A stretch of 64,000 nucleotides of DNA from contig NZ_QEWO01000011.1 in the NCBI RefSeq assembly GCF_003402235.1, positions 1 to 64,000 of the forward strand, in the 5' to 3' direction. Shown one piece after another: positions 28,151 to 38,799 of the stretch. Source of the DNA: Parahaliea mediterranea. GTDB lineage: Bacteria; Pseudomonadota; Gammaproteobacteria; Pseudomonadales; Halieaceae. A program made the position numbers and the translations under genes. The notes beneath the pieces were generated by a model. That model ran no database searches. It was given only the letters and a program-made list of their open reading frames with translations, and had not been told where the DNA came from. Each line of letters begins with the position of its first letter. The first letter of the stretch is position 1.

Positions 28151-29443
28151 ATGAGCCTGTCCACCCACTGGCACTGGGCCCTGCGACAACTGGCGCGGCA
28201 GCTGTGGCTGACCGCGCTGCTGTACGCCCTGGCGGCGGTTGGCTCGGTGTTTCTGGCGATGCTGCTGACGCCGCTTATCCCCCCGGGGGCGGCGGACTAC
28301 GTCACCCCTGAGGCGGCCGACCGGGTGCTGGGCATTCTCGCCTCCAGCATGCTGGCAGTAACCACCTTCTCCCTGGCTACCATGGTCACCGCCCACGGCG
28401 CGGTCACTGGCAATACCTCGCCCCGCGCCACCACCCTGGTGCTGGATAACGAAATTACCCGCCACGCCCTCGGCGTGTTCATCGGCTCCTTCCTGTTCAG
28501 CCTGGTGGGCCTGGTGGCGCTCAATGCCGGCGTGTACGGCGACCAGGGGCATGTGGTGCTGTTTGCCCTCACCGCCCTGGTGATTGTGCTGATTGTGGTG
28601 GCCCTGCTGCGCTGGATTGACCACCTCTCGCACCTGGTGCGGGTGAGCGAAACTACCGAGCGGGTGGAAAACGCCACGCTGTCCGCCCTGCTGGAACGGG
28701 CCCGCCGCCCCGGCCTTGGCGCGCGGCCCTGCCGGCAGATGGCAGATCAACTGCCGGCGCATGCCCGGGCGGTGCGCGGTGGCGAGGTGGGCTATGTCCG
28801 CCACATTGATATGCCGGCCCTGATTAACGCGGCCGAGACCGCCGGCGTGGAGCTGTTTGTGTGCGCCGTGCCCGGGGCCTTTGTGGATATCACATCGCCG
28901 CTGGTGGCGGTGGCCGGCAATGGCGATGTGGATGACGACGCCCTGCGCGAGGCCTTTGCCATCGGCCCCACCCGCACCTTCGATTATGACCCCCGCTTTG
29001 GCCTGATCGTGCTGGCGGAAATCGGCTCCCGGGCGCTGTCCCCCGGCATCAACGACCCCGGCACCGCCATCGACATCATCGGCCGCGCCACCCGCCTGCT
29101 GACCCGCTGGGTCGAAGCGAAGAGGGAAGCGGAGAGGGAAGCAAAGAGCGAGGCAGCGGCCGAAAAGGCCGGGAGCAAGGCCCGCGTGTGGCTGCCGGCG
29201 CTGGACCCCTTCGACCTGCTGGATGACATTGTGACGCCCCTGTCCCGCGATGGTGCCGCCATGCTGTCGGTGCAGCAGCGCCTGCAAAAAGCCCTGGCAT
29301 CGCTGGCGGCACTGCCGGATGCGGACCTGCAGCGCGCGGCCCACCTGCATTCCCGGCGCGCCTGGGAGCGGGCGCAGCAGGCCCTCAGCATGGACTTTGA
29401 ACGCGAGGCCCTGGCGACGCTGGTGCTGCCCAGTCAGGACTAG
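28151..29443 (+). CDS. DUF2254 membrane protein
   Basis: A 430-residue inner-membrane protein of the DUF2254 family. About four helices lie in the first 160 residues, for example LWLTALLYALAAVGSVFLAMLL and VVLFALTALVIVLIVVALL. A soluble region of about 270 residues follows. The conserved motifs SMLAVTTFSLATMV and ALSPGINDPGTAIDII are family hallmarks. An Ala/Glu/Lys-rich stretch (VEAKREAEREAKSEAAAEKAG) is probably a short charged helix. The function is unknown. It is probably the last gene of the pepD transcript and converges with uup, with only about 40 bases between their ends. Confidence 0.85.
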   Translation: MSLSTHWHWALRQLARQLWLTALLYALAAVGSVFLAMLLTPLIPPGAADYVTPEAADRVLGILASSMLAVTTFSLATMVTAHGAVTGNTSPRATTLVLDNEITRHALGVFIGSFLFSLVGLVALNAGVYGDQGHVVLFALTALVIVLIVVALLRWIDHLSHLVRVSETTERVENATLSALLERARRPGLGARPCRQMADQLPAHARAVRGGEVGYVRHIDMPALINAAETAGVELFVCAVPGAFVDITSPLVAVAGNGDVDDDALREAFAIGPTRTFDYDPRFGLIVLAEIGSRALSPGINDPGTAIDIIGRATRLLTRWVEAKREAEREAKSEAAAEKAGSKARVWLPALDPFDLLDDIVTPLSRDGAAMLSVQQRLQKALASLAALPDADLQRAAHLHSRRAWERAQQALSMDFEREALATLVLPSQD

Positions 29444-29484
29444 GCGAGCGACCTTGGCGCGGGTGGATTTCCCGCCGCTGCTGG

Positions 29485-31419
29485 CTAGCCTTCTTCCAGC
29501 TCCATCCAGCGCTCCATGGCCGCTTCCAGGGCGGCCTGCACGCTGCCCAGCTCTTCCAGCACCGGCTCGGTGGCCTCCCGCTCCTGCTGGTAAAAGCCCG
29601 GGTCGGCGATGGCCGCCTCCAGTTCCCCCTGGCGCTGTTCCAGTGCTTCTATCTTGCCCGGCAGGCTGTCCAGCTCGCGCTGGTCCTTGTAGGACAGCTT
29701 GCGGCGCGCCGGCGCGGCTTTGGTGCCGGGCGCTGCCGCGGGGGTGGCGCTGGCGTTTGGCTGGCCGTCCGCTGTGGCATTGCCAAAGTCAGTGCCAGGA
29801 GCGTCGCCCTGGCCGTCCTGACGGGCTTCGCTCAGCTTGCCGCCCCTGGCCTCCCAGTCGCTGTAGCCGCCGGCCTGCTCGCCCACCACGCCGTTGCCTT
29901 CGACCACCAGCAGGCTGGTGACCACCCGGTCCATGAAATCCCGGTCGTGGCTGACCAGAATCACCGTGCCGTCAAAGTCCAGCAGGATTTCTTCCAGCAG
30001 TTCCAGGGTTTCGATGTCCAGGTCGTTGGTGGGTTCGTCCAGCACCAACAGGTTGGCGGGCTTGCTGAACAGCTGGGCCAGCACCGCCCGGTTCTGCTCG
30101 CCGCCGGACAGCGCCTTGACCGGCGTGCGCACCCGCTCGGGGCTGAACAGGAAGTCTCCCAGATAGGAGATGGCGTGCTTGCGCTTGCCCTTGATGTCGA
30201 TGAATTCCTGGCCGCCGCACACGTTGTCGATCAGGTTCTTCTCCGGGTCCAGGGCGCCGCGCAGCTGGTCGGAGTAGGCAATTTCCAGCTTGCTGCCGAG
30301 CTTGACGCTGCCGCTGTCGGGGGCCAGTTGCCCCAGCAGGATTTTCACCAACGTGGATTTGCCGGCACCGTTGGCGCCGACAATACCGATGCGGTCGCCG
30401 CGCTGCACAATGGTGGAAAAGTCCTTGAGCAGGGTCTTGTCGCCGTAGGCTTTGCTGACCCGCTGCAGCTCCGCCACGATTTTGCCGGAGCTGCTGGCGT
30501 CCTCCAGGGCAAAGGTGGCCTTGCCCACCCGCTCGCGGCGCGCACTGCGCTCTTCGCGCAGGGCCTTCAGGGCCCGCACACGGCCTTCGTTGCGGGTGCG
30601 GCGGGCCTTGATGCCCTGGCGAATCCAGGCTTCTTCCTGGGCCAGCTTTTTGTCGAACAGGGCGTTGGCGCGCTCTTCGGCGGCCAGTTCCTGCTCCCGG
30701 TGTTCCAGAAAGCCGCGGTAGTCGCCGCGCCAGACCGACAGGTGGCCGCGATCCAGCTCGGCAATGCTGTTCACCACGTTCTGCAGGAAGCGGCGGTCGT
30801 GGGTGATCAGGATCAGGGCGCCGCGGAACTGCTGCAGCTGCTCTTCCAGCCACTCAATGGCGGGAATGTCCAGGTGGTTGGTGGGCTCATCCAGCAGCAG
30901 GATGTCCGGCTCGCACACCAGGGCGCGGGCCAGCGCCACCCGCCGCCGCCAGCCCCCGGAGAGCTCGCGCATCAGGGCATCGGCGGGCAGTTGCAGGTGG
31001 CTGAGGGTGGTCTCCACCCGCAGCTGCAGGTTCCAGCCGTCCACTGCTTCCAGCTGTTGCTGCACCCGGGCAAGGGCGTTCATATCCACCTCGGCGCCCT
31101 GCTGCAGCAGGTGGTGGTAGGCCTTGAGGTGTTCGCCGGCCTCCGGCAGGCCGCCGGCCACCACGTCGTACACCGTGGCCTCGTCGGCCTCCGGCAGGGT
31201 CTGCTCCAGCCGCGCCAGCTTCACGCCCGGGCGCAGCCAGCGCTCGCCGCCGTCCGGGCTGATCTCCCCGGCCAGCACTTTGAGCAGGGTGGTTTTGCCC
31301 ATGCCATTGCGGCCCAGCAGGCCGAGTTTCTCGCCCTTGGTAATGGTGAGGTCTACGTGATCGAGCAGGGTGTGGGTGCCGAACTGGAGTTGGACTTGGT
31401 CGAGCTTGAGCAGGGGCAT
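29485..31419 (-). CDS. uup: ABC-F ATPase Uup
   Basis: A cytoplasmic, ribosome-associated ATPase of 644 residues with two ABC domains and no membrane span. Walker A motifs are GRNGMGKTT and GANGAGKST, and signatures are LSGGWRRRVALARAL and LSGGEQNRAVLAQLF, each followed by LLLDEPTNHLD or LVLDEPTNDLD. The interdomain linker is Arg-rich. After an Ala/Pro/Thr-rich stretch, a C-terminal coiled coil (LSYKDQRELDSLPGKIEALEQRQGEL) marks the Uup subgroup. The start is the ATG at 31419 (MPLLKLDQVQLQFG). The frame extends further upstream, but without family similarity. Confidence 0.93.
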   Translation of the reverse strand: MPLLKLDQVQLQFGTHTLLDHVDLTITKGEKLGLLGRNGMGKTTLLKVLAGEISPDGGERWLRPGVKLARLEQTLPEADEATVYDVVAGGLPEAGEHLKAYHHLLQQGAEVDMNALARVQQQLEAVDGWNLQLRVETTLSHLQLPADALMRELSGGWRRRVALARALVCEPDILLLDEPTNHLDIPAIEWLEEQLQQFRGALILITHDRRFLQNVVNSIAELDRGHLSVWRGDYRGFLEHREQELAAEERANALFDKKLAQEEAWIRQGIKARRTRNEGRVRALKALREERSARRERVGKATFALEDASSSGKIVAELQRVSKAYGDKTLLKDFSTIVQRGDRIGIVGANGAGKSTLVKILLGQLAPDSGSVKLGSKLEIAYSDQLRGALDPEKNLIDNVCGGQEFIDIKGKRKHAISYLGDFLFSPERVRTPVKALSGGEQNRAVLAQLFSKPANLLVLDEPTNDLDIETLELLEEILLDFDGTVILVSHDRDFMDRVVTSLLVVEGNGVVGEQAGGYSDWEARGGKLSEARQDGQGDAPGTDFGNATADGQPNASATPAAAPGTKAAPARRKLSYKDQRELDSLPGKIEALEQRQGELEAAIADPGFYQQEREATEPVLEELGSVQAALEAAMERWMELEEG

Positions 31420-31547
31420 GCAGCGTGGCCTGTGATTGAGTGCGCGCCGTGGCGCCAGCAAAGGCGCGCATTTTACTGATGCCGGCCCCCGGCGGCTAGC
31501 GGGGCCTGATGCGGGGCTGATGCAACGGAGCTTGGCGCGACGCGAAC

Positions 31548-32435
31548 CTATCCGTAGTGCCTGCACAGCAGCTGGTGCAGGGCTTCGGCCGGCCCCGACA
31601 GGGGGTGGCGCTTGCGGGTGAACACCCCCACCTGGCGCTGGATAACCGGGCCCTCCAGCGGGCGGCACTGTACCCCCTGCAGCTGCATGGAGGTCTGGCA
31701 CAGGGCGGGGGCAATGCTGACGCCCAGGCCACTGGCCACCATGCGCCCGATGGTGGCCAGCTGCGAGGCCTCCGCCAGCGACGCCGGGTGCAGCGCCAGA
31801 GCGGCCATCACCCGGTCGGTGGTGGCGCGCATCCAGGAGCCGCGGTTCATGGTGATAAAGGGCTGCTCGGCCAGCTGTTGCCAGTGGATGCGCTGGCAGC
31901 TGGCCAGGGGTGAGCCGGCGGGGACAATGGCAATGAAACGGTCTTCAAACAGGGGGGTGAAGTGAAGGCCGTCGTACTGCTCCGGCTCGAAGGTAACGCC
32001 CAGCTCGGCCCGCCCGTCGCGCACCGCGTCCAGCACCAGCTCCATCACAATGTCGTCGATTACCAGGTTGATGCCCGGGTATTGCTGGCGAAAGCGCTGC
32101 AGCAGGGGCGGCAGGCAGTTGATGGCAAAAGAGGGCATGGCGGCCAGTCGCAGGTGCCCCTGCAGCAGGGCGAAGCGGCGCGACAGGTCGTCGAAGGCAC
32201 GGTCCCACTCCGCCTGCAGCTGCCGCGCCACCGGCAAAAATTGCCGCCCCTCGGGGGTGAGTGCCAGGTGGCGGGTGGTGCGGTTGAAGAGCTTGCCGCC
32301 CACCGCCTGCTCCATGTTGCGGATGGCGGCGCTCAGGGCCGGCTGTGACAGGTGCAGGGATTCGCTGGCCTCGGCGAAACTGCCGTACTCCGCCAGCGCC
32401 AGAAAGGCGCGCAATTGCTTGATGGAAACATTCAT
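31548..32435 (-). CDS. LysR-family transcriptional regulator
   Basis: A 295-residue LysR protein. The N-terminal winged helix (IKQLRAFLALAEYGSFAEASESLHLSQPALSAAI) is standard, followed by a periplasmic-binding-like effector domain (LRLAAMPSFAINCLPPLLQRF). The start is MNVSIKQL at 32435. Upstream codons would run through an AT-rich promoter patch. It diverges from the acetoacetyl-CoA synthetase gene, the usual layout for a LysR regulator and its target, so control of ketone-body or leucine-derived acetoacetate use is the best guess. The effector is unknown. Confidence 0.88.
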   Translation of the reverse strand: MNVSIKQLRAFLALAEYGSFAEASESLHLSQPALSAAIRNMEQAVGGKLFNRTTRHLALTPEGRQFLPVARQLQAEWDRAFDDLSRRFALLQGHLRLAAMPSFAINCLPPLLQRFRQQYPGINLVIDDIVMELVLDAVRDGRAELGVTFEPEQYDGLHFTPLFEDRFIAIVPAGSPLASCQRIHWQQLAEQPFITMNRGSWMRATTDRVMAALALHPASLAEASQLATIGRMVASGLGVSIAPALCQTSMQLQGVQCRPLEGPVIQRQVGVFTRKRHPLSGPAEALHQLLCRHYG

Positions 32436-32461
32436 AAATTTAAGCAATGAATAAACAAAAT

Positions 32462-32471
32462 AAATCGATTT
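32462..32471. promoter_or_regulatory. Candidate LysR operator, AAATCGATTT
   Basis: A perfect 10-base palindrome inside an unusually AT-rich patch (about 32436-32482) between the LysR gene and the acetoacetyl-CoA synthetase gene. The surrounding GC is far lower than elsewhere. LysR sites usually have a T-N11-A core, which this patch can accommodate. No confident -35/-10 pair was set. Confidence 0.35.
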
Positions 32472-32579
32472 GATAAATATATGACCCGCAGGCAGGCTGG
32501 GCAACTTGCATAGTGGCGGGCCGCAAGGGCCAGTCATCCGCTACCCTGACGATAAACCCGCAGAAGATGGAAGAGACCG

Positions 32580-34535
<1,956 letters not shown>

Positions 34536-34656
34536 GGCGGTAGCGGCGCGCAGCGGGGCCGACTTCGGGTATCATGGCGCCGCTTTGGCCGCCGGCGCGC
34601 GACGCGGGTGCCGGCCGCCCCCGTCCTATTTGCGTTACAAGGTATCCGGATTCGCC

Positions 34657-35709
34657 ATGCTACTGTCCCAGCAACAACGCCAGTACGACCGCCAGATAGC
34701 CGCCTGGCTGATGCTCTGCGCCGCCGTGGTGTTCGGCATGATCATTCTCGGTGGTGTGACCCGCCTGACCAACTCCGGCCTGTCCATGGTGGAGTGGAAG
34801 CCGCTGATGGGGGTGATTCCGCCGCTTAGCGACGAGGCCTGGCAGGCCACCTTCGACAAGTACAAGGCCTTCCCCGAATACCAGAAGATCAACCGCGGCA
34901 TGGATGTCGAGGGCTTCAAGTCCATCTTCATGTACGAGTACCTGCACCGCCTGCTGGGGCGCTTGATCGGGGTGCTGTTTTTCTTCCCTATGCTGTTTTT
35001 CATGCTGCGCCAGCGCGTGCCGGCCGGCATGCAACCCAAGCTGTGGCTGCTGTTTGTGCTGGGTGGCTGCCAGGGGCTGCTGGGCTGGTTCATGGTCAAG
35101 AGCGGGCTGGTGGACAACCCCCACGTCAGCCAGTACCGCCTTACCGCCCACATGGGGCTGGCGGTGCTCATCTATGCCTACATGCTGTGGCTGATTTTTG
35201 ACCTGCGCTTTGCGGGCCCGCCCAAGCGCGGTGTGCAGGGGCCGCTGGCGGGCTGGTCGCTGGGGCTGGTGGTGCTGGTGTACCTGATGATTCTGTCTGG
35301 CGCGCTGGTGGCTGGCACCAAGGCCGGTTTTGCCTACAACACCTGGCCGATGATGGGCACCGGGTTTTTCCCGCCGGGGCTCTACAGCGGCGCGCCAGCC
35401 TGGCTGGACGCCTTCGAAGACATTACCACCATCCAGTTCAACCACCGGGTATTTGCCTACCTGCTGGCCCTGCTGATACCCGCCTTTTGCGTGCTGGCCT
35501 GGCGCCGGGCGGGGCAACCGCGGGTGCGCCTGGCGGTAGTGCTGCTGGTGCTGGCCCTGCTGCTGCAGTTGGGCCTTGGCATCAGCACCCTGCTATTGCA
35601 TGTGCCGGTGCCGCTGGCGGCGGCCCACCAGGGCGGCGCGGTCATTCTGCTGTCGGCGGCCCTGTTCCTCGCCCACGCCCTGCGCCGGCCCGCGCGCAAT
35701 CAGCGGTAG
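34657..35709 (+). CDS. ctaA: Heme A synthase (COX15/CtaA)
   Basis: An inner-membrane monooxygenase of 350 residues that oxidises the C8 methyl of heme O to make heme A for cytochrome oxidase. Eight helices are visible. The four heme-ligating histidines lie in YEYLHRLLGRLIG, RLTAHMGLAV, IQFNHRVFAYLLA and LAAAHQGGAVIL. The early motif IILGGVTRLTNSGLSMVEWKP is diagnostic. The ATG at 34657 begins the family match. No cytochrome oxidase or ctaB gene is nearby, so it stands apart from its usual operon. Its end overlaps the convergent regulator gene by 10 bases. Confidence 0.93.
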   Translation: MLLSQQQRQYDRQIAAWLMLCAAVVFGMIILGGVTRLTNSGLSMVEWKPLMGVIPPLSDEAWQATFDKYKAFPEYQKINRGMDVEGFKSIFMYEYLHRLLGRLIGVLFFFPMLFFMLRQRVPAGMQPKLWLLFVLGGCQGLLGWFMVKSGLVDNPHVSQYRLTAHMGLAVLIYAYMLWLIFDLRFAGPPKRGVQGPLAGWSLGLVVLVYLMILSGALVAGTKAGFAYNTWPMMGTGFFPPGLYSGAPAWLDAFEDITTIQFNHRVFAYLLALLIPAFCVLAWRRAGQPRVRLAVVLLVLALLLQLGLGISTLLLHVPVPLAAAHQGGAVILLSAALFLAHALRRPARNQR

Positions 35710-36272
35710 GTCACCACTAGGTAGCCGCGCAGGGTGGCCGCGCCGCTGTTGGCAATGCAGTGGGGGGTATCCGCCCGGTAGTGGGCGGAATCCCCCGCGT
35801 TCAGTTTGCAGTGGGTGCTGCCGGCGGTAATGGCGGCGCTGCCGCTGGCCACGGTGAACAGCTCCCGGGTGCCGTCGAAATGGGCGGAGCTTTCCAGGCT
35901 GGCGCCGGGCTCAATCACCACTTCGTAGAACTCCACGTCTTTTTCCATGTGCAGGGGCGACAGGGTGCGTATCTGGCACTCGCTGTCGGCCCGAAACAGG
36001 TGGGCGGGGTCGTCCCCGTGCACCAGCTCGATATGGCCCCCGGCGCCGGGGGCGTCCACCAGTTCACCTATACTCAGGCCAAAGGCCTGGGCGATGCGGA
36101 AGGTGACTGCCAGGGTGGGGTTGGCCTGGCCGCGTTCAATCTGGCTGAGCATGGAGCGGCTGACGCCCGAGGCGGCGGCCAACTGCTCCAACGTGAAGTT
36201 GTTGCGCTGGCGCAGTTCGGTCACCCGTTCGCAGAGCACTTTGCTGGCGGGGTCGGTGGCGGGCTTGGTCAT
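35700..36272 (-). CDS. XRE-cupin transcriptional regulator, probable regulator of tdh-kbl
   Basis: A 190-residue regulator with an N-terminal XRE helix-turn-helix (LRQRNNFTLEQLAAASGVSRSMLSQIERGQANPTL) and a C-terminal cupin sensor domain (FYEVVIEPGASLESSAHFDGTRELFTVASGSAAI). Such XRE-cupin proteins often sense a small amino-acid-related ligand. The start MTKPATD at 36272 is chosen because the family match begins soon after. It diverges from tdh. The 27-bp palindrome in the shared spacer sits over the tdh promoter, so repression of threonine degradation is a reasonable inference. Confidence 0.85.
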   Translation of the reverse strand: MTKPATDPASKVLCERVTELRQRNNFTLEQLAAASGVSRSMLSQIERGQANPTLAVTFRIAQAFGLSIGELVDAPGAGGHIELVHGDDPAHLFRADSECQIRTLSPLHMEKDVEFYEVVIEPGASLESSAHFDGTRELFTVASGSAAITAGSTHCKLNAGDSAHYRADTPHCIANSGAATLRGYLVVTYR

Positions 36273-36301
36273 GGCGAAATCCGGTATCCGGGAAATTTGT
36301 C

Positions 36302-36352
36302 TTGTATGTGGGAAACGCACTGTCTACTATAGCGGAAATTTTCCACCATAGT
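36302..36352 (+). promoter_or_regulatory. tdh-kbl promoter with overlapping operator palindrome
   Basis: TTGTAT (36302-36307) and TACTAT (36325-36330) are 17 bases apart and point at tdh, 52 bases before its ATG. From 36326 to 36352 runs ACTAT-AGC-GGAAA-T-TTTCC-ACC-ATAGT. The outer 5-bp arms and inner 5-bp arms are perfectly symmetric around 36339, with only the 3-base joints unmatched. A dimer bound here would cover the -10 box and start site, as a repressor would. Confidence 0.7.
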
Positions 36353-36381
36353 GAATGCCTGTGGCAGGCAGGGGACAATAC

Positions 36382-37407
36382 ATGAAAGCACTGGTCAAGA
36401 AGGAAGCGGGCACCGGGCTCTGGCTGGAGGATGTGCCAGAACCCCAGGTGGGCATCAACGATGTGCTGATCAAGGTCAAGCGCACCGCCATCTGCGGCAC
36501 CGACATGCACATCTACAACTGGGATGCCTGGGCGCAGAAAACCATCCCGGTCCCCATGGTGGTGGGCCATGAATTTGTCGGTGAAATTGTCGAGGTGGGT
36601 TCCAACGTGATCGATTTCCACCCGGGGCAGATCGTCTCCGGCGAGGGGCACGTGGTCTGCGGGCGCTGCCGCAACTGCATGGCCGGGCGGCGCCACCTGT
36701 GCGCCCACACCTCCGGTATCGGGGTTAACCGCCCCGGCGCCTTCGCCGAGTACCTGGCCCTGCCCATGTCCAACGTCTGGGAGCACAGCCCCGGCATCGA
36801 CCTGGACGTGGCGGCCCTGTTCGACCCCTTCGGCAACGCCGTGCACACCGCCCTGCAGTACGACCTGCTGGGGGAGGATGTGCTGATCACCGGCGCCGGC
36901 CCCATTGGTGCCATGGCGGCAGCGGTGTGCAAGCACGCCGGCGCCCGCCACATTGTCATTACCGACCTGATCGACGCCCGCCTGGAGCGCGCGGCCATGC
37001 TCGGGGCCACCCGCACCGTCAACGTGGGGCGCGAATCCCTGGCTGAAGTGCAGAAGTCCCTCGGCATGGAAGAGGGCTTTGATGTCGGCCTGGAAATGTC
37101 CGGCAACCCCAAGGCCTTTAACGACATGCTGGCCAACATGTGTCACGGCGGCAAAGTCGCCATCCTCGGTATTCCCGGTGAGGAAATGGCCATCGACTGG
37201 AACACGGTGATCTTCAATATGCTGACGCTGAAGGGCATTTACGGGCGCGAGATGTACGAAACCTGGTACAAAATGTCGGTGATGATCGACTCGGGCCTGG
37301 ATATCTCCCCGGTGATTACCCACCGCATGGGCTTTACCGATTTTGAACAGGGCTTTGAGGTGATGAACGCCGGCGAAGCCAGCAAAGTGATTCTGAACTG
37401 GGATTAA
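36382..37407 (+). CDS. tdh: L-threonine 3-dehydrogenase
   Basis: A zinc, NAD-dependent dehydrogenase of 341 residues, the same length as E. coli Tdh. It oxidises threonine to 2-amino-3-ketobutyrate. The catalytic zinc region is [15 protein letters not shown]. The structural zinc cysteines are in [15 protein letters not shown]. The NAD fold has [20 protein letters not shown], and [11 protein letters not shown] and [15 protein letters not shown] are typical of Tdh. The ATG at 36382 follows AGGGGA by 9 bases. An earlier in-frame ATG lies at the edge of the operator and is less likely. It is followed by kbl after 5 bases. Confidence 0.95.
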   Translation: MKALVKKEAGTGLWLEDVPEPQVGINDVLIKVKRTAICGTDMHIYNWDAWAQKTIPVPMVVGHEFVGEIVEVGSNVIDFHPGQIVSGEGHVVCGRCRNCMAGRRHLCAHTSGIGVNRPGAFAEYLALPMSNVWEHSPGIDLDVAALFDPFGNAVHTALQYDLLGEDVLITGAGPIGAMAAAVCKHAGARHIVITDLIDARLERAAMLGATRTVNVGRESLAEVQKSLGMEEGFDVGLEMSGNPKAFNDMLANMCHGGKVAILGIPGEEMAIDWNTVIFNMLTLKGIYGREMYETWYKMSVMIDSGLDISPVITHRMGFTDFEQGFEVMNAGEASKVILNWD

Positions 37408-37412
37408 CCACT

Positions 37413-38603
37413 ATGTACGGCGATTTTCAGCAACACCTGGCCCGCGAACTGGACGACATCCGTGCCTCGGGCCTGTACAAATCCGAGCGCGCCATCACCA
37501 CGGCCCAGGGGGCCCGGGTTGGCGTGAAGGGCGGGGCGCAGGTGCTCAACCTCTGCGCCAACAACTACCTCGGCCTGGCCCAGCACCCCTCGGTGAACGC
37601 AGCTGCGGCACAGGGCCTCAAGGACTGGGGCTACGGCATGGCATCGGTGCGCTTTATCTGCGGCACCCAAACCCTGCACAAGCAGCTGGAAGATACGATC
37701 AGCGCCTTTCTCGGCACCGAGGACACCATCCTCTATCCCTCCTGTTTCGATGCCAATGGGGGCTTGTTCGAGACACTGCTTGGCCCTGAAGACGCGGTGA
37801 TTTCCGATGAACTCAACCACGCCAGCATCATCGACGGGGTGCGCCTCAGCAAGGCCCAGCGCTACCGCTACAAAAACAACGACATGGCGGACCTGGAAGA
37901 ACAGCTCAAGGCCGCCGAAAAAGCCGGCGCCCGCTACAAGCTGATCACCACCGACGGGGTGTTCTCCATGGACGGCTATATCGCCCGCCTGGATGAAATC
38001 TGTGATCTGGCGGAACGCTATCAGGCGCTGGTGCATTTTGATGACTGCCACGCCACCGGCTTTGTCGGCGCCAGCGGGCGCGGTACCCATGAGCTGCGCG
38101 GCTGCATGGACCGGGTAGACATTATCACCGGCACCCTGGGCAAGGCCCTGGGCGGTGCCAGCGGTGGCTACACGGCCGCCCGCGCGGAAATTGTCGACCT
38201 GCTGCGCCAGCGCTCGCGGCCCTATCTGTTTTCCAACACTGTTGCGCCGCCGGTGGTGGCTGGCGCCATTCGTGCCATCGAACTGGTGTCCGAGGAGCCG
38301 GATTTGCGCGACAAACTGGCCCGCAATACCGCGCAGTTTCGCGAGGGCCTGGAACGCCAGGGTTTCGAACTGCTGCCCGGCGAGCACCCGATTGTACCCG
38401 TGATGCTGCACGATGCCGCCCTGGCGGCCAGGTTCGCCGAGGCGGTGCTGGCCCACGGTGTGTATGTGATTGCCTTTTCCTACCCGGTGGTGCCCAGGGG
38501 CAGGGCGCGCATCCGCACCCAGATGTCGGCCGCCCTCGGCAGCGACGACGTTGAGTTTGCCCTTGAAGCTTTCGCCCGCGCGCGCAAGGAACTTGCACTG
38601 TAG
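37413..38603 (+). CDS. kbl: 2-amino-3-ketobutyrate coenzyme A ligase
   Basis: A PLP enzyme of the alpha-oxoamine synthase family, 396 residues, that splits 2-amino-3-ketobutyrate with CoA into glycine and acetyl-CoA. It completes the Tdh pathway. Motifs are [39 protein letters not shown] and the PLP lysine in [33 protein letters not shown] is near the C-terminus. It is co-transcribed with tdh. No terminator with a T run follows. Two GC hairpins in the next 110 bases might serve. Confidence 0.95.
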   Translation: MYGDFQQHLARELDDIRASGLYKSERAITTAQGARVGVKGGAQVLNLCANNYLGLAQHPSVNAAAAQGLKDWGYGMASVRFICGTQTLHKQLEDTISAFLGTEDTILYPSCFDANGGLFETLLGPEDAVISDELNHASIIDGVRLSKAQRYRYKNNDMADLEEQLKAAEKAGARYKLITTDGVFSMDGYIARLDEICDLAERYQALVHFDDCHATGFVGASGRGTHELRGCMDRVDIITGTLGKALGGASGGYTAARAEIVDLLRQRSRPYLFSNTVAPPVVAGAIRAIELVSEEPDLRDKLARNTAQFREGLERQGFELLPGEHPIVPVMLHDAALAARFAEAVLAHGVYVIAFSYPVVPRGRARIRTQMSAALGSDDVEFALEAFARARKELAL

Positions 38604-38611
38604 AGCGTGCG

Positions 38612-38706
38612 GCCGGTCACAGTTGCTGGCTCCGTTTATAGCTTGCTGCGGCTATCGCCGTGGGAACTGTGACTGGCGGCGCATTCCCCCAATGGCAATT
38701 GTGGGG
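38612..38706 (+). other. Two inverted repeats between kbl and lapB
   Basis: GTCACAGTT at 38616-38624 pairs with AACTGTGAC at 38665-38673. The stem continues as GCC/GGC past one mismatch, and the 40-base loop contains a smaller ATAGC/GCTAT pair. A second element, CCCCCAATGGCAATTGTGGGG, follows at 38686-38706. Neither has a T run. They could fold in the leader of the lapB transcript or act as protein sites. A possible -10 CATAAT is at 38732-38737. Confidence 0.4.
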
Positions 38707-38799
38707 CAAGTCGCCTATGCTGCCCGGCTAGCATAATTCTTTCCCCACAGATGCTTGGCAAAGCACGCAGACGCGGGACTGATTGCAGGGGCAGATGCA

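Noticed and set aside
38612-38706. c-di-GMP (GEMM) riboswitch before the Lap genes
   Set aside because: The region starts with GGTCAC but lacks the conserved GEMM core and tetraloop-receptor sequences, so only generic hairpins are supported.
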